This document shows, one piece after another, positions 1 through 5,178 of a stretch of 8,353 bases of DNA. Source of the DNA: Clostridia bacterium (GTDB lineage Bacteria > Bacillota_A > Clostridia > Oscillospirales > CAG-272). The position numbers and the translations under genes were made by a program. Positions within the stretch are counted from its first letter, which is position 1; every line of letters starts with the position of its first letter. The DNA is taken from assembly GCA_017395725.1 (NCBI GenBank), contig JAFQOB010000081.1:1-8353 (forward strand), given 5' to 3'. The notes below the pieces were generated by a model that had not been told where the DNA came from, made no database searches, and saw only the letters and a program-made list of their open reading frames with translations.

Positions 1-324
1 GGGCTTATTTCTGCTGAAAAAATTGCAAAAATGAAGAAAAATGCTATTCTTATAAACGTTGCAAGAGGTGCCGTATGTGATGAAAAGGCACTTTCTGATG
101 CTATAAAGAATAAAAAAATCGGCGGTATCGGTGTTGACGTTTATTCTACCGAGCCTTTTGGGGTAGACCACCCGTTCTATGAAATCAAAGATTACAATAA
201 CGTGCTTCTTACGCCCCACAACGCTTGGGGGGCATACGAAGCCCGCGAAAGACTTCTTTCGGATATTGTTGAAAATATTAAAGCTTTTCAAAATGGCGAA
301 AAAAGATGCAGGGTTGATATATAA
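1..324 (+). CDS. D-2-hydroxyacid dehydrogenase, NAD-binding C-terminal part (5' end outside window)
   Basis: The reading frame is open from base 1 and ends at TAA 322-324, giving 107 visible residues; the N-terminal two thirds lie off the left edge. The visible part is the end of the Rossmann NAD(P)-binding domain of the D-isomer-specific 2-hydroxyacid dehydrogenases. By numbering from base 1, the catalytic Arg is R22 in INVARG, the acidic partner is E51 in DVYSTEP, and the catalytic His is H73 in LTPHNAW. The family reduces 2-keto acids to D-2-hydroxy acids, or the reverse, in the cytoplasm. The PHNAW...EAR ending resembles the glycerate/hydroxypyruvate reductase branch more than SerA, but the substrate cannot be fixed from this fragment. 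The stop codon lies 8 bp before the next promoter, so the gene is not obviously cotranscribed with thrS, and no terminator is visible between them. Confidence 0.9.
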   Translation, partial: GLISAEKIAKMKKNAILINVARGAVCDEKALSDAIKNKKIGGIGVDVYSTEPFGVDHPFYEIKDYNNVLLTPHNAWGAYEARERLLSDIVENIKAFQNGEKRCRVDI

Positions 325-332
325 TAAATCTG

Positions 333-361
333 TTGACAACGGCGGATTTTAGTGATATAAT
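333..361 (+). promoter_or_regulatory. Sigma-A-type promoter of the T-box/thrS unit
   Basis: TTGACA at 333-338 and TATAAT at 356-361 are both perfect consensus hexamers, with an ideal 17-bp spacer. Transcription should start near 368, just upstream of the T-box leader. A strong constitutive promoter fits a gene controlled mainly by transcription attenuation. Confidence 0.9.
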
Positions 362-367
362 ATCAAA

Positions 368-637
368 AGTTAAGAAATAAAGGCGTTTGAAGGAAAGAGT
401 AGTTTTGCTTTAGTCTTTACAGAGAGGAAAGTATTTGGTGGAAGCTTTCTATGACGGGTGAAATGAAGACCGTTCCGGAGCCTCGTTACTGAATTTTTTA
501 GTAGGTATCGACGTACCTCTGCGTTAAAGAGTTGGTTTTTAAGTGAAAAATCAAGGTGGAACCGTGCGAATATAAAAAAACGCACCCTTGACGGCTTAGG
601 CTTTTTTGCCTTTTGCCGTTAAGGGCGCTTTTGTTTT
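368..637 (+). promoter_or_regulatory. T-box leader (tRNA-Thr-sensing riboswitch) of thrS
   Basis: The leader shows T-box landmarks in order. A Stem I region has the AGAGAG motif at 421-426 and an apical hairpin GAAAG(427-431)/CTTTC(445-449) containing GGTGG. A specifier region GAAGACCGTTCC follows at about 465-476. The antiterminator carries the T-box sequence AAGGTGGAACCGTGCG at 553-568, which resembles the family consensus AGGGUGGNACCGCG, and a terminator follows. The most likely specifier codon is ACC (Thr) at 469-471, followed by a purine as is usual; this fits the thrS gene downstream. Uncharged tRNA-Thr would pair at the specifier and at the antiterminator bulge, favouring TCAAGG(551-556)/CCTTGA(586-591) pairing and readthrough. 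The exact specifier register is assigned by eye and would need covariance alignment. Confidence 0.93.
585..637 (+). terminator. T-box attenuator terminator
   Basis: CCCTTGACGGC (585-595) pairs with GCCGTTAAGGG (615-625) with one G-U pair, followed by a T-rich tract (CTTTTGTTTTTT). The left arm overlaps the right half of the antiterminator (CGCACCCTTGA from 581), so the two structures exclude each other, as expected for T-box attenuation. Confidence 0.9.
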
Positions 638-669
638 TTATAATTAATAGTGAAAAATGATTAATGAAT

Positions 670-716
670 AATTTAGGTTCGAATTTGTCTTTTTCTAAGA
701 CAAATTCGGTCAAATT
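670..716 (+). repeat. Long intergenic hairpin between T-box terminator and thrS
   Basis: CGAATTTGTCTT (680-691) and AAGACAAATTCG (697-708) form a perfect 12-bp stem with a 5-nt loop. After an internal loop the pairing resumes as AATTT (670-674) with AAATT (712-716). No T-tract follows directly, so it is not a typical terminator. The surrounding AT-rich TTAATGAATAAT-like sequence resembles small non-coding intergenic repeats, but copy number cannot be tested from one window. It may affect leader folding or thrS mRNA stability. Confidence 0.55.
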
Positions 717-749
717 AAAAATAAATAAATTTAAAATACAGGTGATATT

Positions 750-2549
750 ATGAAAGTTATTTACAATGACGGCAGAGTTGACGTTTGTCCTCCCGAAGAG
801 GAGCTTCACGTTTTACGTCATTCTGCGGCACACATTATGGCTCAGGCAATAAAGAGACTTTATCCCGAAGCTATCTTTGCTTACGGTCCTGCAAACGAAA
901 AGGGCTTCTATTATGACGTTGACCTTGGCGACACCAAGCTCGTTGAAGAAGACCTACAGAAAATTGAGCAGGAAATGAAGAAGATTGTTAAAGAAAATCT
1001 TCCTATCAAGCCCTTTATTCTCCCCAGAGACGAAGCTATCGCTCTTATGGAGAGTCGCGGCGAAAAATATAAGGTTGAGCATATTGGCGACCTTCCCGAA
1101 GATGCTGTAATCAGCTTCTTCCAGCAGGGAGATTATATTGATATGTGCGTTGGTCCTCATATTTGCTATACAAAAGCACTTAAGGCGTTTAAGGTTATGG
1201 ACCAGTCAGGCGCATATTGGAAGAACGATAAGAACAATAAGATGTTGACAAGAATAAAGGGTACTGCATTCCCCACACAGCCTGAACTCGAAGAACACCT
1301 TAAAGCTCTTGAAGAGGCAGAAAAGAGAGACCATAATAAGCTTGGTAGAGAGCTTGGTTACTTTACGACCGTTGAAGAAATCGGTCAGGGGCTTCCTATT
1401 CTTTTGCCCAAGGGTACACGTGTTATCCAGCTTCTTCAGCGTTGGGTTGAAGATATTGAACAGGAGCATAACTACCTTCTTACAAAAACTCCTCTTATGG
1501 CAAAGCGCGACCTTTACAAGATTTCGGGTCACTGGGATCGCTACCGCGACGGAATGTTCATTATGGGTGACGCTGACGATGAAGAGAAAGAATGCCTTGC
1601 TCTCCGTCCTATGACTTGTCCTTTCCAGTATCAAGTATATCTTAATCAGGCAAGAAGCTACAGAGACCTTCCTATGCGTCTCGGTGAAACCTCAACGCTC
1701 TTCCGTAACGAAGATTCGGGCGAAATGCACGGTCTTATCAGAGTACGTCAGTTTACTATTTCCGAAGGACACCTTGTTCTTCGCCCCGACCAGCTCGAAG
1801 CTGAATTTGAAGACTGTCTTAACCTCTGTAAATATTTCCTTGGTACAGTAGGGCTTCTTGAAGACTGCTCATTCAGATTCTCTCAGTGGGATCCTAATAA
1901 TACTAAGAAGTATGAGGGTACTGCTGAACAGTGGGAAACTGCTCAGGCTACTATGGAAAAAATCCTTAAGAACCTCGACGTTAAATATGAAATAGGTATT
2001 GACGAAGCGGCATTCTATGGACCTAAGCTCGATATTCAGTATAAGAATGTTTTCGGTAAGGAAGATACTATCGTTACTATCCAGATCGATATGCTCCTCG
2101 CTGAAAAGTTCGGTATGTACTATATTGACAGCGACGGTCAAAAGAAGCTCCCCTATATAATTCACAGAACTTCTTTGGGCTGCTATGAAAGAACTCTTGC
2201 ATACCTTATTGAAAAGTATGCGGGTGCACTTCCTACTTGGATGTCTCCTGAACAGGTTAGAATCCTTACTATTACCGACAGAGCTCTTGATTATGCAAAG
2301 CAGATCGAAGAAAGATTGGCTAAAGCTAAGTACAGAGTTACCCTCGATGACAGCCAGAATACATTGAAGTATAAGATTAGAAACGCTCAGATGGAAAAGG
2401 TTCCCTATATGATTATTCTCGGTGATAAGGATATCGAAAATAATACCATTTCCGTTAGACATAGATCCGGTGAAGACCTCGGCGCTATTTCTATTGATGA
2501 GTTTGAAGCTATCCTCGCAGACGTTGTAGGTAATAAGCTTAAAAAATAA
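750..2549 (+). CDS. thrS: Threonyl-tRNA synthetase lacking the TGS domain
   Basis: This class II synthetase attaches Thr to tRNA-Thr and edits Ser-tRNA-Thr in the cytoplasm. The editing domain begins almost at the N terminus, with H24-S-A-A-H28 and C133-V-G-P-H137. The catalytic core has motif 2 around FRNE (R319) and motif 3 in GCYER (R481). The zinc ligands known from E. coli ThrRS correspond here to C290 (RPMTCP), H341 (SEGH) and H472 (IHRTS). The anticodon-binding domain follows from about 497. At 599 residues it is about 40 shorter than E. coli or Bacillus ThrRS, because the roughly 60-residue N-terminal TGS domain is absent. The start is firm: an in-frame TAA lies at 732 and an AGGTGA site at 740-745. 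Motif 2 continues RVRQFTISEGH instead of the usual RVRGFTQDDAH, suggesting a divergent subfamily. A second partial copy lies at 4426-4651. Confidence 0.97.
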   Translation: MKVIYNDGRVDVCPPEEELHVLRHSAAHIMAQAIKRLYPEAIFAYGPANEKGFYYDVDLGDTKLVEEDLQKIEQEMKKIVKENLPIKPFILPRDEAIALMESRGEKYKVEHIGDLPEDAVISFFQQGDYIDMCVGPHICYTKALKAFKVMDQSGAYWKNDKNNKMLTRIKGTAFPTQPELEEHLKALEEAEKRDHNKLGRELGYFTTVEEIGQGLPILLPKGTRVIQLLQRWVEDIEQEHNYLLTKTPLMAKRDLYKISGHWDRYRDGMFIMGDADDEEKECLALRPMTCPFQYQVYLNQARSYRDLPMRLGETSTLFRNEDSGEMHGLIRVRQFTISEGHLVLRPDQLEAEFEDCLNLCKYFLGTVGLLEDCSFRFSQWDPNNTKKYEGTAEQWETAQATMEKILKNLDVKYEIGIDEAAFYGPKLDIQYKNVFGKEDTIVTIQIDMLLAEKFGMYYIDSDGQKKLPYIIHRTSLGCYERTLAYLIEKYAGALPTWMSPEQVRILTITDRALDYAKQIEERLAKAKYRVTLDDSQNTLKYKIRNAQMEKVPYMIILGDKDIENNTISVRHRSGEDLGAISIDEFEAILADVVGNKLKK

Positions 2550-2571
2550 GCTTGAACAGTAGAATAATACA

Positions 2572-2614
2572 AAATATGCCCCCCGAATCCCAATTGTATT
2601 CGGGGGGCATATTT
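2572..2614. terminator. Bidirectional intrinsic terminator shared by thrS and mgtE
   Basis: The arms AAATATGCCCCCCGAAT (2572-2588) and ATTCGGGGGGCATATTT (2598-2614) are a perfect 17-bp inverted repeat with a 9-nt loop. The GC-rich core is flanked by A/T arms, so either strand gives a stem followed by a U-rich 3' side. It lies 22 bp after the thrS stop and 18 bp after the mgtE stop, the classic position between convergent genes. Confidence 0.93.
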
Positions 2615-2632
2615 GTTATCTGATTGTATGAA

Positions 2633-4048
2633 TTATCCCAAATTCATTATTTTTATAAGAATCAACCACGATAAACCGTAGTATGAAATAACTGCAACCA
2701 AGTCGTTTATAGTTGTGATAATCGGACCTGATGCAACCGCAGGGTCAATGCCAAATTTTTGGAATATTATCGGTATAACGGTTCCGGATAGAGAGGAGAT
2801 AACCATAGCCAAAATCATAGCAATACCGAGACATCCCGAAACAGCAAACGCAAAAGATGCGGCGTGGCCTATTAAGCACATATATCCACCGATAGAAATA
2901 AAGGATAGTATACCGAGGAGAATACCGTTTAAAAGTCCTATGCGTACCTCTTTCCAAATTAACGTGTTTTTATGCTTGCTGCCTATTTGTTTATCCATAA
3001 GAACTCTAATAGCTACAGCAAGTGATTGCGTTCCTACGTTACCTGCCATACCAAGTATCAACGACTGGAAGCAAATGATGACCGGTAATTGTGCCACTAT
3101 TGATTCGAAAAGACCGACAGTTGCAGAAACGCCTAGTCCTAATGCAAGTAGAATGGCTAACCAAGGAACTCTTTTTTTTACACTATCAGTAATAGGTTCT
3201 GACAATTCTTCTTCGGAGGCTAAGCCTGCTAACTTAGCATAGTCGTCTCCCATTTCTTCGTCAAGAACCTCTATAAATTCTTGCGCTGTAACAACACCTA
3301 TCAGCTTGTTATCATTATCAAGAACGGGAATTGATGATTCCGAATAATCAATAAATAACGGAATACAATCTTCTATCATCGCTTTTGCATAAACATAAGG
3401 GAATGAAAATGTGATGATTTCCGATAGAGGAATTTCTTGTCTGGCGATGATCAGATCTTTCAAATCTACCGCACCGCAAAAGGTATTATTTTCATCAACA
3501 ACATAAAGCATAGAGATGTTATCGTTTTCAGCTGCTTGCCGTATCAATTCGGACATGGCTTCTTTTACTGTGCTGGTGTCCGAAATGTGAATATAGTTTG
3601 TGGACATTCTGCTTCCTATCTCTTCTTCGTCAAATGACAGAAGCAGATTGATCTCGGAACGAAGTTCAGGACCTATAAGCTCGGTTAATGAGTTTTTTTC
3701 TTCTTTTGAAAGCTGCAACAAAACTTCAACTGCTGTGGAAGTTTCTATAAGGGAAAGAACTTCCACTTTTTTGCGTATGTTTAACGATTTGAAGTGTTCA
3801 ACTATATTGTCGGAATATTCTAATACCTTCACGAGAGTTTCTAAATCGAGTAATCTGAAAAGTTTTAGCCGTTCATCGTCGTTAAGTGAAGTTAATGCCA
3901 GTGCAACATCTTTTTCGTGATATGAAAGAATACTCTCTTGCATTTTTTTTGGAGTTAGTTTGCTTTTTACTATCTCTGCTATTTCGTTACAGAAATCAGG
4001 AAGAGAAGTGTTTTCGTTTATGTAATTTTCGTTATTGTTAACGCTCAT
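2633..4048 (-). CDS. mgtE: Magnesium transporter MgtE
   Basis: MgtE is a homodimeric inner-membrane Mg2+ channel gated by its cytoplasmic domains. The 471 residues, a normal length, follow the family order. An N domain of helical repeats covers about 25-140 and ends in a FDEEEIGSRM-type junction. Two CBS domains follow, about 147-205 and 210-265. After an acidic plug-helix region comes a membrane domain of about five helices from 294 to 468. Signature segments are GNVGTQS (336-342), DPAVASGP (435-442) and TTINDL (445-450), whose D449 matches the pore Asp of the Mg2+ site in characterised MgtE proteins. The start ATG (4048-4046) is preceded by a strong AAAGGAGG site (4064-4057) with 8-nt spacing. 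The gene is monocistronic, converges on thrS, and has a long leader that probably regulates it. Confidence 0.97.
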   Translation of the reverse strand: MSVNNNENYINENTSLPDFCNEIAEIVKSKLTPKKMQESILSYHEKDVALALTSLNDDERLKLFRLLDLETLVKVLEYSDNIVEHFKSLNIRKKVEVLSLIETSTAVEVLLQLSKEEKNSLTELIGPELRSEINLLLSFDEEEIGSRMSTNYIHISDTSTVKEAMSELIRQAAENDNISMLYVVDENNTFCGAVDLKDLIIARQEIPLSEIITFSFPYVYAKAMIEDCIPLFIDYSESSIPVLDNDNKLIGVVTAQEFIEVLDEEMGDDYAKLAGLASEEELSEPITDSVKKRVPWLAILLALGLGVSATVGLFESIVAQLPVIICFQSLILGMAGNVGTQSLAVAIRVLMDKQIGSKHKNTLIWKEVRIGLLNGILLGILSFISIGGYMCLIGHAASFAFAVSGCLGIAMILAMVISSLSGTVIPIIFQKFGIDPAVASGPIITTINDLVAVISYYGLSWLILIKIMNLG

Positions 4049-4351
4049 TACTTGTGCCTCCTTTACAATCTTTTTTGTAAGGGCATAAGCGGGGGTGTTT
4101 TGTTAAAAAAAGACGCAAAAATACCATCGTCAGCTTCAAACAAAAATTCACACTTGCTTTGTGCCTATGCTTGTAGTGTTGTTTTTTGAGACAGACAATG
4201 GCTTCCCTTTATCAAAAAATATAATTCGATCAGACCGTGGACAGACTGCATCTGTGCAATATTTGATAACAAAAGAACACCATATCTCTATAACTACACC
4301 AACTACTGCCGTCCACAATCTCACCTCTCATATTTATTATTTTTTTATATC
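4049..4351 (-). promoter_or_regulatory. Long structured 5' leader of mgtE, candidate cis-regulatory RNA of unidentified class
   Basis: With transcription starting near 4351, the mgtE mRNA has an untranslated leader of about 300 nt. Reading on the minus strand, several helices are possible. GTGGACGG (4316-4309) can pair with CTGTCCAC (4244-4237) over 8 bp, closing a domain of about 80 nt. GCATAGGC (4170-4163) can pair with GCTTATGC (4090-4083) over 8 bp. Between these two lies a weak GACG/CGTC hairpin followed by seven T (4131-4105), resembling an attenuator. TTACAA/TTGTAA (4080-4063) forms a hairpin abutting the ribosome binding site. Mg2+-transport genes in Bacillota often carry an M-box riboswitch, but I could not recognise the M-box core here. 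A 58-codon minus-strand frame (4324-4148, GTG start, weak RBS) also runs through it. Confidence 0.5.
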
Positions 4352-4357
4352 TGAAAT

Positions 4358-4386
4358 ATTATACTACTTTTTTTTTGTGATTACAA
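4358..4386 (-). promoter_or_regulatory. Promoter of mgtE
   Basis: On the minus strand TTGTAA (4386-4381) and TATAAT (4363-4358) are separated by 17 bp that include a run of nine A. The -10 is perfect and the -35 matches 4 of 6 positions. It is the best promoter found upstream of mgtE and sets the long leader. Confidence 0.7.
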
Positions 4387-4425
4387 GTATATCTTAAATT
4401 TTTTTAAAAAAGAGGAAGTTTTTTT

Positions 4426-4651
4426 GCTGCTACGAAAGAACACTTGTTTATCTTATCGAAAAGTATGCGGGCGCACTTCCTACTTGGATGGCTCCCGAAC
4501 AGGTAAGAATTCTTACTATTACCGACAGATCTTTGGGTTACGCAAAGCAGATTAAGTCTGAACTTTCTAAAGCAAAGTACAGATTTACTCTCGATGATAG
4601 TCAGAACACCTTGAAGTATAAGATAAGAAATGCTCAAATGGAAAAAGTTGC
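4426..4651 (+). pseudogene. Fragment of a second thrS gene (codons corresponding to 478-551)
   Basis: From 4428 to 4649 the sequence aligns without gaps to 2181-2402 of the intact thrS. Hand counting gives 38 differences in 222 nt (about 83 % identity), with roughly two thirds of them in synonymous codons and about 88 % amino-acid identity. It starts within motif 3 (CYER) and stops inside the anticodon-binding domain (QMEKV). The frame is still open across the fragment, but there is no ribosome binding site or plausible start, and both the editing and most of the catalytic domains are absent. It cannot make a working synthetase. The synonymous-rich divergence indicates that the source was a functional, diverged thrS, such as a paralogue or an allele from a related strain, rather than a recent copy of the neighbouring gene. 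Confidence 0.93.
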
Positions 4652-4691
4652 CTTTTATAATAATACAACAAAATTTTCTCACAAAAAAGTG

Positions 4692-4720
4692 TTGACAAAA
4701 TGTCTTAAGTATGTTATGCT
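4692..4720 (+). promoter_or_regulatory. Promoter of the BlaI-type repressor operon
   Basis: TTGACA (4692-4697), a 17-bp spacer and TATGCT (4715-4720) form a strong sigma-A-type promoter about 40 bp after the end of the thrS fragment. Transcription should begin near 4727, about 50 nt before the repressor start codon. Confidence 0.88.
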
Positions 4721-4742
4721 AAAACTGTAGACAAAGTGTATA
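4694..4742. promoter_or_regulatory. Two candidate operator dyads for the BlaI-family repressor
   Basis: GACA-AAA-TGTC (4694-4704) overlaps the -35 box and TAGACA-AAG-TGTATA (4728-4742, one mismatch between arms) covers the expected transcription start. Both share the layout ACA-3 nt-TGT with centres 36 bp apart. BlaI/MecI/CopY-family repressors bind short dyads built from ACA/TGT half sites, commonly TACA/TGTA, and usually repress their own operon. The 3-nt spacing differs from the staphylococcal operator, so the assignment is inference. Confidence 0.5.
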
Positions 4743-4776
4743 AAGTTGGTATTAAACAAATGAGGAGGATAGAATT

Positions 4777-5178
4777 ATGGAAAACGAAAAACTATCAGAT
4801 GCCGAAATTGCAATAATGCGTGTGCTTTGGGCAAAAGGAACTCCAATGAAGGCGGGAGAAATTGTCAAAAGCTTGGCGGAAACACATAGTTGGAAGACTC
4901 AAACAGCTCACGTCTTGTTGTCTCGGTTGTGCAACAAGGGATATATTGATGCAGATAGAAGCGGATATTTTCACAAGTTTTTTCCAATAATCAGCGAAGA
5001 GGAATATCTTGTTTCAGAGTCGGTCAATCTTTGCGGAAGGGTGGGAAGAACAGTTCCCGCTATGGTGGCTTCGCTTATATCTTCCGAGGGAATAAGCGAG
5101 AGGGAAATAGATGAGCTTACACAATTGCTTGAAGCTAAAAAGAGTGAGCTTCAAAAACGAAAGGACGGAGGTAAATGA
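4777..5178 (+). CDS. BlaI/MecI/CopY-family transcriptional repressor
   Basis: This 133-residue cytoplasmic protein has the family's usual length and layout. An N-terminal winged-helix DNA-binding domain begins LSDAEIAIMRVLWAKG (6-21) and has the recognition segment at about 38-53 (SWKTQTAHVLLSRL), with the wing near 58-68. A helical dimerisation tail from about 73 to 123 includes a Lys/Glu-rich end. Family members bind as dimers to operator dyads and are inactivated after a partner membrane M56 peptidase is triggered. That partner is encoded directly downstream with an ATGA overlap (5175-5178), implying translational coupling. The start is supported by AGGAGG at 4763-4768 with 8-nt spacing. 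The staphylococcal Asn-Phe cleavage pair is not visible. Autoregulation through the dyads at 4694-4742 is likely but not proven. No beta-lactamase gene is nearby, so the bla name would overstate its function. Confidence 0.93.
   Translation: MENEKLSDAEIAIMRVLWAKGTPMKAGEIVKSLAETHSWKTQTAHVLLSRLCNKGYIDADRSGYFHKFFPIISEEEYLVSESVNLCGRVGRTVPAMVASLISSEGISEREIDELTQLLEAKKSELQKRKDGGK

Noticed and set aside
1869..2462. A 197-codon minus-strand frame inside thrS
   Set aside because: It is the complement of the conserved ThrRS catalytic and anticodon-binding domains.
2715..3242. A 175-codon plus-strand frame antisense to mgtE
   Set aside because: It is the complement of the conserved MgtE membrane domain and has no start signals.
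4049..4351. M-box (ykoK) Mg2+ riboswitch in front of mgtE
   Set aside because: Although expected for mgtE, the conserved GGUGAGGCUCCU-like core and downstream M-box segments were not recognisable by eye; kept only as an unclassified leader.
4161..4397. A 78-codon plus-strand frame upstream of the thrS fragment
   Set aside because: It has no ribosome binding site, ends in a low-complexity Phe/Tyr run from the T-tract of the mgtE promoter, and overlaps the mgtE leader.
4488..4730. An 80-codon frame starting at an internal Met of the thrS fragment
   Set aside because: The Met is equivalent to the TWM of ThrRS, there is no ribosome binding site, and the end runs into the next promoter; it is the remnant's residual open frame.
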